A stretch of 64,000 nt of DNA from Candidatus Roseilinea sp. (lineage in GTDB: Bacteria > Chloroflexota > Anaerolineae > J036 > Brachytrichaceae): contig AP024676.1 in NCBI GenBank assembly GCA_025998955.1, positions 1,674,001 to 1,738,000 of the forward strand, given 5' to 3'. The stretch's first letter is position 1; every line of letters starts with the position of its first letter. Shown here in pieces: positions 24,792 to 34,656 of this stretch. The notes under the pieces are model-generated. The model searched no databases. It saw nothing but the letters and a program-made list of their open reading frames with translations, and was not told where the DNA came from. Made by a program: the position numbers and the translations under genes.

Positions 24792-25883
24792 TCAGATCAC
24801 CTCTAGACCATCGCGATCCGGCAACGTCGGGAAGGGCGCATGGGGTTCGGTCTGATACCAAAACGCCGTTGAAGCGATGTCGTCTTGCAGCGGCAGATAC
24901 CGTCCGCCGCTGCGCCAGCCCAGCGCTTGGATCGTCACGCGCAGGTCGCGCTCGAAGCGAATGGGATCGGCGATGTGCCAGCGATACATGCCGAAACGCT
25001 GCTGGCTCTGATACAGCCCATCGGGTTTGATGACTTGCGGCAGGCCGCTGTAGGGCGTGCAGAACACGCCATACTCCCCTTTAGGGTGCTCGAAGTTCCA
25101 CGCCCCGCCGAAGTAATCCTCCGTGCCGGTGCCGCAGATGGTGGGCCATTCGTCGCCGTCCAGATAAAACTTGACCTCGCCCTCGCCCCACCAGCCGTTG
25201 TTGTTCACACCCCAGGCCAGATAGGTGCCGACGTAGTGCCCTTTGCCTTGCACGCCGTCCAGCAGCGTATGCACTGACTTATAGGGCAGCGGATTGCTGC
25301 GCCGCCATTGAGCGTGGAAGTAGGCTGCGTCTTCGGGAACGTGGGTCAGCGCGTAGGTGATCTGGTAGTAACAGACCAACGGGTCGTCGGCCAGGTTCTC
25401 CAGCGTGACGCGCGCGGCACTGCGAAAGGGCATCTCCCAGTAGGCATTGAAGCCGCCGGCGGGGTTGACGCACACGGCCAACGAGGCGACGTTGCAGCGC
25501 ACACCCCAACCACAGCAAAAGAAATCACCCACCGGCGTCTCGACCGAAGGGGTTGCCTCGCCGTCCCAATACATGCGCAGCACGGCGCGCCGCCACTTAT
25601 CAGGGAACATCGTCATCCAGATGTGCTGGATTGCGCCGCTGCCTTCGATCTGGGCCAGCGTGAACGTCGTGCGCGGCGCGATCGAGACCGAGGGTGAGAC
25701 CTTCCAGCCCTGGCCAAGCTCGCGCGCGGCGTTCGCGCCTGTGCCTTCGATCGCCATACCGCCCTTGCCCTTCTCACCGGTGAAGTTCTCGGCGCTGATG
25801 GAGCGCGTCTGAGCGTTTGAGAGCCGTGACAGGTTGCCCAGGTGCATGCCCAGGCCGTTGAAAGGATACGCTTGTGTGTTCAT
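24792..25883 (-). CDS. DUF2961 family protein
   Basis: 363 residues from ATG 25883; an upstream in-frame ATG at 25922 lacks support. Family features: ARTTFTLAQIEGSGAIQHIW-like segment near residues 70-90 with AQIEGSGAIQHIWMT, then VETPVGDFFCCGWG, and EDYFGGAWNFE near the middle. DUF2961 proteins are double beta-jelly-roll, probably sugar-active; some members are fructan-degrading enzymes. There is no signal peptide, so it appears cytoplasmic. No sugar transporter is adjacent. The stop lies 8 bases from the terminator hairpin. Confidence 0.85.
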   Translation of the reverse strand: MNTQAYPFNGLGMHLGNLSRLSNAQTRSISAENFTGEKGKGGMAIEGTGANAARELGQGWKVSPSVSIAPRTTFTLAQIEGSGAIQHIWMTMFPDKWRRAVLRMYWDGEATPSVETPVGDFFCCGWGVRCNVASLAVCVNPAGGFNAYWEMPFRSAARVTLENLADDPLVCYYQITYALTHVPEDAAYFHAQWRRSNPLPYKSVHTLLDGVQGKGHYVGTYLAWGVNNNGWWGEGEVKFYLDGDEWPTICGTGTEDYFGGAWNFEHPKGEYGVFCTPYSGLPQVIKPDGLYQSQQRFGMYRWHIADPIRFERDLRVTIQALGWRSGGRYLPLQDDIASTAFWYQTEPHAPFPTLPDRDGLEVI

Positions 25884-25964
25884 CGTGCGACGGATTGTGC
25901 GATCGCAGCGCCGCTTGTGCAACTACTGCGAACAACGCCGGCTCCGCAACTCGCCAGCGATCGT

Positions 25965-26295
25965 TTCTGCTTCAAGGGCGAGCCATCGTAGGTTCGCGCC
26001 GGCAAGCCGACGTCGAGGCCGACGGCTTGATCGGTCGCGCCGTCCCGGACGTCAACATGATCGCCGGCGCGTAAGCTGGCGACGATCGAATCGCGCGGGG
26101 GGCGGCCAGGCCAGCCAACAACCGGTAGCCCAGGCTGACATCGAGCAGCGCCCGATCGAAGCTGCGGGACTTGAACAGAGCCGGAGCTGCGCGCCCGTCA
26201 GACGCCCGGTCGTTTTGATAGCCCGTGCGCTTCGGCAGCAGCCTTGGCGATGAAGCAACGCTCGGCTCATCATCCACAGTCAGGGCGTGCGACAT
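25965..26295 (-). pseudogene. Decayed response-regulator receiver domain
   Basis: In this 490-bp gap a minus-strand frame reads ALTVDDEPSVASSPRLLPK, then DRASDGRAAPALFKSRSFD, RALLDVSLG and IMLTSGTARP. This follows a CheY-like receiver (VDDEPSV, then LLDVSL with the phosphoacceptor aspartate, then the LTSG strand), but with proline substitutions and a missing stretch after LLDVSLG. Towards 25965 the match continues in a different frame as DQAVGLDVGLPARTYD. The gene is therefore eroded by substitutions, a deletion and a frameshift. No partner kinase is nearby. The rest of the gap (25884-25964 and 26296-26374) shows nothing but a possible -10 box before 26375. Confidence 0.6.
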
Positions 26296-26374
26296 CGGCG
26301 CCGATGTCGCCGGCTTGCCACGCTGCAGCATACTTGCGTGCAACTCCCCGCCTGTGTGATTAAATTCGCTGTGC

Positions 26375-27688
26375 ATGGATTCTGCAAAAGTCCTCTTCGA
26401 TCAGGCCCAGCAGGTGCTTCCCGGCGGCGTGACGGCCACGGCGCGCTTTAACAAGGCGCTAGGGCGCCCGTTCTACATTACGCGAGGCGATGGCGCGTAC
26501 GTGTTCGATCTGGATGAGCGCCCCTACGTAGACCTGTGCACCTCGCACGGCGCATCGTTGCTCGGCCACAATCACCCGGCGATCAAAGCCGCGGTGATGC
26601 GCGCGTTGGAGCTGGGGATCATTTGTGCGGCGGAGACGGAATACCAGGTGGCGCTGGCGCAGAAATTACGCGCGCGGGTGCCTTGCGCGGAGATGGCGCG
26701 TTTCTCATCCAGCGGCACCGAGACGATGATGCACGGCCTACGGCTGGCACGCGCGGCAACCGGCCGCGAGAAGATCATCAAGTTCGAGGGGCACTTTCAC
26801 GGCTATTCGGACTTTCTGAACTTCAGTTGGGCGCCGCCACTGGCGCACGCCGGTCCGGCCAGCGCGCCGCTGCCCTACCCCGAATCCACCGGCGTCCCCG
26901 CCGTAACTGCCCAGACGATCATCATTGCGCCTTTCAACGACCCAGACGCACTGGAAGCGATCTTCGAGCGACACGGCCACGAGGTCGCCGCGTTGGTCAT
27001 GGAGCCGATCAACTACGATTCCGGCTGCATCCCGCCGCAGCCGGGCTTCGTCCAACGTTGTCGCGAGCTCTGCGATCACTACGGCGCGCTGCTGTTCTTC
27101 GACGAGGTGTTGACGGCCTTCCGCGTGGCGCCGGGCGGCGCACAACAATATCTGGGCGTGACGCCAGACCTGGCCGTGCTGGGCAAAGCGTTCGGCGGGG
27201 GCATGCCGATCAGCGCGCTGGTGGGGCGGCGCGAGGTGATGATGCACTTGAAGCCGGCCGGGCGCGCCGAGATGAGCGGCACCTACCTGGCACATCTGAC
27301 CGCCGCGCTGGCGGCCGACGCGGCGCTGGACGAGTACGGCCGGCCGGGGTTCTACGAGCGCCTCGACGCGCTAGGGGAGTACTTCTACGGCGCCTTTCAG
27401 GAGCTGATCGCGCGCAGCGGCGTGAAGGTGCGCTTGCAATACATCGGGCCGCGCTTCGGGCTGTACTTCGGCCTCGACCCGGATCAGCCGGTGGTGAACT
27501 ACCGGCAGGCCGCGCAGCAGGACCACGAAGCGTTTTTAACCTTCGTGCGCGGATGTATTCGGCGCGGCGCATATGTGCACGTCTCGGCGCACCACGGCTT
27601 CTCGGCAGCGCATACCGAGGCCGACCTAGATCGCGCGCTGGAAGCCATCGCGGGCGCGTTGGAGGATGTAAAGCAGAATTGCGGATGA
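26375..27688 (+). CDS. Class III aminotransferase, glutamate-1-semialdehyde aminomutase-like
   Basis: 437 residues. The PLP-binding lysine is Lys271 in VLGKAFGGGMP, with the preceding LFFDEVLTAFR (241-250) giving the aspartate that contacts the pyridine ring. FSSSGTETMMHGLRLAR (110-126) is the phosphate-binding turn. The N-terminus (VLPGGVTATARF) is like HemL. True HemL has SGTEA and a shorter C-terminus, and here SGTETMM and other differences point to an HemL-like aminotransferase rather than the haem enzyme. A TTAAAT box nine bases before the ATG suggests a leaderless message. The substrate is unknown. Confidence 0.82.
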   Translation: MDSAKVLFDQAQQVLPGGVTATARFNKALGRPFYITRGDGAYVFDLDERPYVDLCTSHGASLLGHNHPAIKAAVMRALELGIICAAETEYQVALAQKLRARVPCAEMARFSSSGTETMMHGLRLARAATGREKIIKFEGHFHGYSDFLNFSWAPPLAHAGPASAPLPYPESTGVPAVTAQTIIIAPFNDPDALEAIFERHGHEVAALVMEPINYDSGCIPPQPGFVQRCRELCDHYGALLFFDEVLTAFRVAPGGAQQYLGVTPDLAVLGKAFGGGMPISALVGRREVMMHLKPAGRAEMSGTYLAHLTAALAADAALDEYGRPGFYERLDALGEYFYGAFQELIARSGVKVRLQYIGPRFGLYFGLDPDQPVVNYRQAAQQDHEAFLTFVRGCIRRGAYVHVSAHHGFSAAHTEADLDRALEAIAGALEDVKQNCG

Positions 27689-27700
27689 AGAAAGGGAAGA

Positions 27701-27743
27701 CATCCATGCTGCGCGGACTTGTCAGGCCACAGCAGCATGGATG
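27701..27743. terminator. Inverted repeat between convergent genes
   Basis: CATCCATGCTGC and GCAGCATGGATG form a perfect 12-bp stem with a 19-base loop. There is no clear T-run. It lies between the aminotransferase gene and the convergent six-gene operon. Confidence 0.5.
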
Positions 27744-27754
27744 CCAACCGTTGA

Positions 27755-28048
27755 TTAGCTGAGCAAGCGCGCCACAAAACCGACGGCCACGCGCTTGGCC
27801 AAACCTCTGTGATCGCCGTTGACGGCCTCGGCGAGGTAGGCGACGCCGTCGGCATCGCTCTTGGCGCCGGGTATCTCGTAGTACTCGATGATGACCCTGC
27901 CCAAAAACTTGCTGTCCTTGCCGGCGGCACTGATGATCGGCTCTTTCGAACTTAACACTTCGGGAATATTCGCCTTGAGAATTTGCTTGGTCCACTGACC
28001 AGGCTGCGGCTCGGTTTGGGCGACGCCGCTGTTCCATCGTTCTGACAT
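27755..28048 (-). CDS. 97-residue protein of unknown function, last gene of the ECF/Mau-like operon
   Basis: A small soluble protein with no cysteine and no signal peptide. The central part, KFLGRVIIEYYEIPGAKSDADGV (about residues 47-69), looks like an alpha/beta fold with an exposed loop, and the C-terminus is LAKRVAVGFVARLLS. I do not recognise it. The ATG at 28048 has a strong AGGAGG seven bases upstream, so it is well translated. It follows the Cys-rich Tat-exported peptide gene by 33 bases and is presumably co-transcribed with it, perhaps as a binding partner or a second product of the pathway. Confidence 0.6.
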   Translation of the reverse strand: MSERWNSGVAQTEPQPGQWTKQILKANIPEVLSSKEPIISAAGKDSKFLGRVIIEYYEIPGAKSDADGVAYLAEAVNGDHRGLAKRVAVGFVARLLS

Positions 28049-28081
28049 AGCATGACCTCCTGTTTGAATTACTCAATCCTT

Positions 28082-28408
28082 TTACCCACACGCGACGCAT
28101 GCGCAATCGAATACGCATGGATCGCCGTGCCAGCTGCCGTAGGCATATACCCGGCGAGGAGTGCAGTTGCATCCGCCACATACGCACCAACATGTCAGCC
28201 CACCGCTGGTGCACTGCGATACGCACGGGTCGTACGGGCCGAAGCATTCGCCTGGGCAGCCGGCTGCAACAACCTTCGCCGCTCGTCCGATGGCAGAGAG
28301 GCCGCCGGCGAGCGCCACACCTAAGGCTGCCACTCCCTTCAAAAAGCCGCGACGCGAGAGCTGGTGCATGACGAAACCCGTCGTTCGATCGGCCAAGCCT
28401 TCGATCAC
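28082..28408 (-). CDS. Tat-exported 13-cysteine peptide
   Basis: 108 residues from GTG 28408, which overlaps the stop of the MauD-like gene by four bases and has AAGGAGG upstream. The twin-arginine signal is SRRGFLKG (residues 18-25), followed by a hydrophobic stretch and probable cleavage before residue 50. The mature part, about 59 residues, holds 13 cysteines in dense clusters (CPGEC, TCWCVCGGCNC, DPCVFDCACVACG) and two tryptophans. Tat export implies that it folds or takes a cofactor before export. MauD and MauE act in disulfide formation of the Cys-rich methylamine dehydrogenase light chain, so the adjacent MauD/E-like genes probably mature this peptide. Its function is unknown; it could be a redox carrier, a TTQ-type small subunit or a secreted peptide. 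Confidence 0.75.
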   Translation of the reverse strand: MIEGLADRTTGFVMHQLSRRGFLKGVAALGVALAGGLSAIGRAAKVVAAGCPGECFGPYDPCVSQCTSGGLTCWCVCGGCNCTPRRVYAYGSWHGDPCVFDCACVACG

Positions 28409-29067
28409 ATTCGATCACCTCCTTCAGGCGCTGAATGAAGTTCTCTCGACGCCGCATAGGCCGCCGGCACGATCAAACCGATCTCAGCATGCGCCTTGTG
28501 CTGAATCGGTGGCGCGATGCGAAGCGCCTTGTATATCCACTGGCCGGCATGCGGATTGAACGTTTGACTGACAAGGCGATGGCGTTCGTCCACAACCAAG
28601 CCGGTGGGCACGGCGATCAGGCTCAAGCGGCGCATCGCTGCGCCTTCGACGTCGAAGAGCGCACCGATCGAAGAAGCGAGCCGAGGGTGGGCTTGCAGCA
28701 GCCGGCGCGCCTCAGCTTTATCCCCCACCATGACAAGCACGATGCCGCGACCGGTGACATCACGGTCATCGAGCGTTTCGAGCTGTTCCAGCACTGCGCG
28801 GCAAGCGGCGCACGTGCCGCTCAAAAAGAGAATCACGCCGCCACGTTGCTTGAGGTGATCTCTGACCAAGACCATCGAACCATCTTGGTCAGGCAGATAC
28901 AGATCTGGCAACACATCACCGACCTCGAGGGAAGTAATCGGCGGCGCAGCCATGCGCCAATGTTGCTGCATGGTGCTCAGTTGGCGCAACACGCCGATCA
29001 CCAACAAACCGAGCAGGAGCAACAACGCCCATTGCGCCAAAAAGGCGATCAACCAGATTCCTTGCAT
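28405..29067 (-). CDS. MauD-like membrane-anchored thioredoxin-fold protein
   Basis: 220 residues. An N-terminal membrane helix (AFLAQWALLLLLGLLVIGV, about residues 8-26) anchors an outward-facing redoxin domain. The redox motif is CAAC in FLSGTCAACRAVLEQL (about residues 82-97), preceded by LEVGDVLPDLYLPDQDGSMV, typical of TlpA/MauD proteins. MauD assists disulfide formation in the cysteine-rich small subunit of methylamine dehydrogenase. Here the substrate is most likely the 13-cysteine peptide encoded next, with which this gene overlaps by four bases (GTGA). It follows the MauE-like gene after 3 bases. Confidence 0.82.
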   Translation of the reverse strand: MQGIWLIAFLAQWALLLLLGLLVIGVLRQLSTMQQHWRMAAPPITSLEVGDVLPDLYLPDQDGSMVLVRDHLKQRGGVILFLSGTCAACRAVLEQLETLDDRDVTGRGIVLVMVGDKAEARRLLQAHPRLASSIGALFDVEGAAMRRLSLIAVPTGLVVDERHRLVSQTFNPHAGQWIYKALRIAPPIQHKAHAEIGLIVPAAYAASRELHSAPEGGDRM

Positions 29068-29070
29068 GAT

Positions 29071-29631
29071 CTATACCTGTGGCTTCACAAACACCACGCT
29101 GCCCTCGCTCAAGGCAAACACGATCATCATCAGGTTCACCACGACGACGAGCAAGCCGGCCAACTCAGACGCGCCCAACCCAAGCAACCAAACTGGAGTA
29201 AACGTCCGCGCAGGATGCGCCCAAGCCCAGCCGGTCATCCATAAGGCCATCCCAAGCAAGATCAGGTTGCGCACGAGCGCGCTTGGACCGATCGCAGCGC
29301 TACTCTCGCCGAAGCAGTTACACGACAGATTGTTTCCCCGCCGGAGATGCGCGGCGATCACCACAGAGAAGATGCCGAGCAGCGTGCCGGCCATCGCGGG
29401 GAGAAGCGCCGGCCAGAACCCCACCAGCAATCCAACGCCGAGCGCGAACTCAGCCGGCGGCAATCCCAACGCAGCCGACTGTGCTGCTGCGCCTGACAAG
29501 CGATGCATCGTCAATCGCTCTACGGCGTCGCGCAGCGTTCCCCAGGTGCGTAGCTTGCCAACGGCTGCCAAGATGAACACGCAGCCAAGCGACAAGTGCA
29601 GTGCAGCGATAAGCGCTTGATCTACAGTCAT
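29071..29631 (-). CDS. MauE/DoxX-like membrane protein
   Basis: 186 residues with four membrane helices (about residues 7-25, 55-80, 82-92 and 122-180 region). The start HLSLGCVFILAAVGKLRTW is the MauE/DoxX hallmark, and LSCNCFGE near residues 103-110 is the cysteine pair characteristic of MauE. MauE and MauD work together in the maturation of the methylamine dehydrogenase light chain. The gene overlaps the upstream membrane-propeller gene by four bases (ATGA) and is 3 bases from the MauD-like gene. In this position it probably supplies oxidising or reducing equivalents to MauD across the membrane. Confidence 0.83.
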   Translation of the reverse strand: MTVDQALIAALHLSLGCVFILAAVGKLRTWGTLRDAVERLTMHRLSGAAAQSAALGLPPAEFALGVGLLVGFWPALLPAMAGTLLGIFSVVIAAHLRRGNNLSCNCFGESSAAIGPSALVRNLILLGMALWMTGWAWAHPARTFTPVWLLGLGASELAGLLVVVVNLMMIVFALSEGSVVFVKPQV

Positions 29632-30434
29632 GGCGTCACCTTGCTTTTCCAGACAGGAATGTGCTTGATATCCACGCGATCTTTGGACGTCAGCACGATG
29701 ATGACGCGGTCGTCGTAGCCAAAATGCACGGCTGCAATGCCCTCGTCTCGATACGAGAACGTTGCAACGTGCTCACCGGACTGTGTATCGCGAAGCTCCA
29801 CCACTGCACCGCTGGATATGGCCAGCCAATTGCCATCGCCGCTGAGAATGACGATGTCATCGGACGCCATCAACTTGCGTTGCCACGCGCGCGCACCTTG
29901 ATCCACCAGCCAGACGGACACGCGGTCGGGTTCCCTGATGACAAGCCGAACCCCGCTCGGGTCCAAGAGAAGCCGCACCGGCGGGGTCACCGTGGTCAGA
30001 GCGCGGATGGGGTGCTCGCGTTCGAGATCCCAGACAGTGACACGATAGCGGCTGTCCACGAAAGCGACGCGCGATCCATCCGCGCTTACTGCCATGGGCG
30101 AGCCTTCCGCTATGGCCGGCGACTCTTTGCCCACCGCGGCGCCCGTCGGAGGACGCGATGACCAAGCGCCGGCAGACGCAAGTGCTATCCATACCCCGAC
30201 GGCAACTAAGACAACGAGGAAGCCCAGCGAAGCCAGTGCAGATAACGGATAGCGCCAACGCTGGGACGCGTCGAGATCGGCCCCTTGAGACAACTTGCGC
30301 CGAACCCTCCCCATTACATCTGCGTGGTCGGATACACCACGCACGGCCAGCGTGTTCAGCGCTTGCCGCACGATCGCATCCTCATCGCGTTGATCGTGGT
30401 TGTGGAAACGGTCTTGAGTCATTGGCTTTCTCAT
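29628..30434 (-). CDS. Membrane-anchored beta-propeller protein, probable anti-sigma factor
   Basis: 268 residues (ATG 30422 is an alternative start). About 75 residues are cytoplasmic and helical, followed by one membrane helix (LASLGFLVVLVAVGVWIALA, about residues 68-87). The outer part has WD40-like strands: AVSADGSRVAFVDSRYRVTV, SGVRLVIREPDRVSV, LSGDGNWLAISSG. The cytoplasmic N-terminus plus a single helix, and the overlap with an ECF sigma gene, are the classical layout of an anti-sigma factor, though I see no zinc-finger H-x3-C-x2-C motif. The outer propeller could sense a ligand or the exported peptide. It overlaps the sigma gene by 53 bases and the MauE gene by four. Confidence 0.65.
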   Translation of the reverse strand: MRKPMTQDRFHNHDQRDEDAIVRQALNTLAVRGVSDHADVMGRVRRKLSQGADLDASQRWRYPLSALASLGFLVVLVAVGVWIALASAGAWSSRPPTGAAVGKESPAIAEGSPMAVSADGSRVAFVDSRYRVTVWDLEREHPIRALTTVTPPVRLLLDPSGVRLVIREPDRVSVWLVDQGARAWQRKLMASDDIVILSGDGNWLAISSGAVVELRDTQSGEHVATFSYRDEGIAAVHFGYDDRVIIVLTSKDRVDIKHIPVWKSKVTP

Positions 30435-31035
30435 GCTGCCGCAAGTCAGTTCGAAGAAACCGACGTTCGCCGGCTTCTTCCCATTGACGCAACACCTCTC
30501 GTAACGTCTTTCTCGCTCGATGCAGCCGCCACTTGACTGTTCCCAGTGGAACGTTCATGAGCGCAGCGATCTCGCGTTCCTCCAGATCCATGTAGAAGCG
30601 CAAGACGACGGTCGTCCGTTGTTCACCCGACAAGCGCCACAACGCCGCTCTGACGGCGTACAGCGATTCGTTGCGCTCGGCGATGTCGTCTGGCTGAAGC
30701 GAGTTACATGGCCGCTCCTCGGCCGTCTCCCACGGCGAATGTCGCCGGTTTCGACGCAACCACTTCAGCGCCAGATTGACGACGATGCGATAAAACCACG
30801 GCGCAAACGGACGCTTCGGGTCGTACTGATGAATGCGCTCGAAGGCCACGATGAATGCGTCGGCGACGACGTCTTCAGCTACATCGCGGCTGCCCACGAT
30901 GAGAAAGGCCATGCGCAATGCGCGCAATTGGTACAGGTGGACGAGCACTTCGAGTCCCCTGACATCTTTTTGCCGAAGCAGCGCAATTGCGACCGATTCA
31001 TCTTCGGTCACAGCCTCGTCGTTGCTCAACTGCAT
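30382..31035 (-). CDS. ECF-type RNA polymerase sigma factor
   Basis: 217 residues. Region 2 is visible as VAEDVVADAFIVAFERIHQY and FAPWFYRIVVNLALKWLRR (about residues 52-95), and region 4 as LSGEQRTTVVLRFYMDLEER with IAALMNVPLGTVKWRLHRAR (about 134-175). This is the two-domain layout of ECF sigma factors, which direct transcription in response to envelope signals. The C-terminal 35 residues are an extra basic tail. It is the first gene of the minus-strand operon (sigma, propeller, MauE, MauD, Cys-rich peptide, 97-residue protein) and probably controls its own operon. The ATG at 31035 has GAAGG upstream. Confidence 0.9.
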   Translation of the reverse strand: MQLSNDEAVTEDESVAIALLRQKDVRGLEVLVHLYQLRALRMAFLIVGSRDVAEDVVADAFIVAFERIHQYDPKRPFAPWFYRIVVNLALKWLRRNRRHSPWETAEERPCNSLQPDDIAERNESLYAVRAALWRLSGEQRTTVVLRFYMDLEEREIAALMNVPLGTVKWRLHRARKTLREVLRQWEEAGERRFLRTDLRQHEKANDSRPFPQPRSTR

Positions 31036-31116
31036 CTACCTTCAATATCCACAGCATAGGGGAAAGGTTTGCCTTCGTTCTGCATCGCGGCTATGCTGGT
31101 GACTTGGAGATCACAA

Positions 31117-32613
31117 ATGCGCATCGCCATCGGTTCTTTCGTCCAAGAGTCGCAATTCTTCTCGCCGGTCAAAGGCTCGTGGCAGCACTTCGGGCCGGAA
31201 CAGATCGCCCACGGCCAGGCCATGCTCGATGCCGCCGCCGGCACACGCGCGGAAGTCGCCGGCGCGATGGATGTCGCAGCGCAGCGCGGCGTCTGGCTCA
31301 TCCCGCTGCTGCGCGCCATGTCCTCTTCATCCAGCGCGCCGATCGTGCGCGAGGTGTACGAGTCCATCCGCGACGAGCTGCTGGCGCGCCTGCGCGACGC
31401 CATCGCCGAGCCTGTAGATGGCGTGCTGATGGTGATGCACGGGGCGATGAGCGCCGAGGGCTATGACGACGCCACCGGCGACGTGTTGCAGCGCGTGCGC
31501 GAAATCGTCGGCCCACGCACGCCCTTGGTCGCCACGCTCGACCTACATGCAAACATCACCCGGTTGATGTGCGAGGCCGCCGATGGGTTAGTCGGCTATC
31601 TCACCTTCCCGCACATTGACCTGTATGAGACCGGCGCGCGTGGCATGCAACTGCTGCTCGATGCTGCCGCCGGCAAGATCACACCGGTCACGGTCATGGC
31701 CAAGCTGCCGATGATCGTCCCCGCCGAAAATGCGCAGACGACGCACGGCGTCATTCACGACTTGCTGCAGGCCGCCCGAACGCATCTGGAGGAGTCGGGC
31801 ATCCTCGACATCTCGATCTTTCCGATGCAGCCGTGGATGGATGCGCCCGAAGCCGGCTGCGCCGTCGTCGTCGTCGCCGACGAGACGCAACGCAGGCGCG
31901 CCGAGGAGATCGCCACACAACTCGCCGATGTTTGGTGGCAGCGCAAGGAAGAACACCGCGTCGAACTCGCGCCAACCGAGCCGACGATCGCCGAAGCGTT
32001 GGCCGGCGAACGCAAGCCGTGGGTGTTGGCCGACTCAGCCGATGCGCCGTCGTCCGGCGCGCCGGGCGACAGCACAGTGACGCTGAAAGCGTTGCTCGAT
32101 ACGCAGCCGGCGAAGGACTGCTACACCAACATCGTTGATCCGCAGGCCGTAGCAAAGATGATCGCATCGGGCGTGGGGAGCGAAGTTACGGTGTCATTGG
32201 GGGCGTACTCGGGGACGACACTGTACCGGCCGGTCACCGTGTCCGGACGAGTGCGATTGATCTCGGACGGCGCATTCGTGCACAAGGGCGAGGGATTTCG
32301 CGGCGCAACGATGCACCGCGGGCGAACGGTCGTCCTGCAAGCCGGGCACGTGCACATCGTGGTGATGGAGCGCGCCTGCATTCAATGGGATCCCGAGCTA
32401 TATCGCTCGGTTGGGTTGGAGCCAACAGATGCGCAAATCGTGATCGTCAAGTCACCGGCCGGCTTCCGCGCTGCTTATTCGCCCTTCGCCGCCGAGATCC
32501 GCATACTGGACGCGCCGGGCATTTGCACGCCCAACCTGACTACGCTACCCTACAGGCGCATCCCACGACCGATGTGGCCGTTCGATCCGGTGGAGGATTG
32601 GCACAGCAGATAG
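31117..32613 (+). CDS. M81 family metallopeptidase, MlrC-like
   Basis: 498 residues from ATG 31117, with GGAG eight bases upstream. It matches the microcystinase C (MlrC) family: IAIGSFVQESQFFSPVKG at the start, VLMVMHGAMSAEGYDD near 105-120, and TLDLHANIT plus HIDLYETGARG further on, where D and H residues bind zinc. The C-terminal domain (about 300-498) includes SLGAYSGTTLYRPV. MlrC-type enzymes cleave linear peptides such as opened microcystin; most relatives have unknown peptide or amide substrates. It is divergent from the sigma operon, and is followed by a convergent ABC-F gene with 4 bases between stops. Confidence 0.85.
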   Translation: MRIAIGSFVQESQFFSPVKGSWQHFGPEQIAHGQAMLDAAAGTRAEVAGAMDVAAQRGVWLIPLLRAMSSSSSAPIVREVYESIRDELLARLRDAIAEPVDGVLMVMHGAMSAEGYDDATGDVLQRVREIVGPRTPLVATLDLHANITRLMCEAADGLVGYLTFPHIDLYETGARGMQLLLDAAAGKITPVTVMAKLPMIVPAENAQTTHGVIHDLLQAARTHLEESGILDISIFPMQPWMDAPEAGCAVVVVADETQRRRAEEIATQLADVWWQRKEEHRVELAPTEPTIAEALAGERKPWVLADSADAPSSGAPGDSTVTLKALLDTQPAKDCYTNIVDPQAVAKMIASGVGSEVTVSLGAYSGTTLYRPVTVSGRVRLISDGAFVHKGEGFRGATMHRGRTVVLQAGHVHIVVMERACIQWDPELYRSVGLEPTDAQIVIVKSPAGFRAAYSPFAAEIRILDAPGICTPNLTTLPYRRIPRPMWPFDPVEDWHSR

Positions 32614-32617
32614 GCCT

Positions 32618-34564
<1,947 letters not shown>

Positions 34565-34572
34565 CGCCGCGG

Positions 34573-34578
34573 ATTGTA
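34573..34578 (-). promoter_or_regulatory. -10 box of a leaderless-type promoter
   Basis: TACAAT on the minus strand, eight bases before the ABC-F start codon; no Shine-Dalgarno sequence in between. Confidence 0.5.
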
Positions 34579-34656
34579 GCGAATGCCGGCAAACGAACCC
34601 AAAACCTGCGCGTCATGCGTGACGACGCTGCGCGCGCAGGGAGGAGATAAAGAGGG

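Noticed and set aside
26536-27762. Plus-strand frame of 408 codons overlapping the aminotransferase gene
   Set aside because: It is the shifted frame of the class III aminotransferase, Arg/Ala-rich, without domain features.
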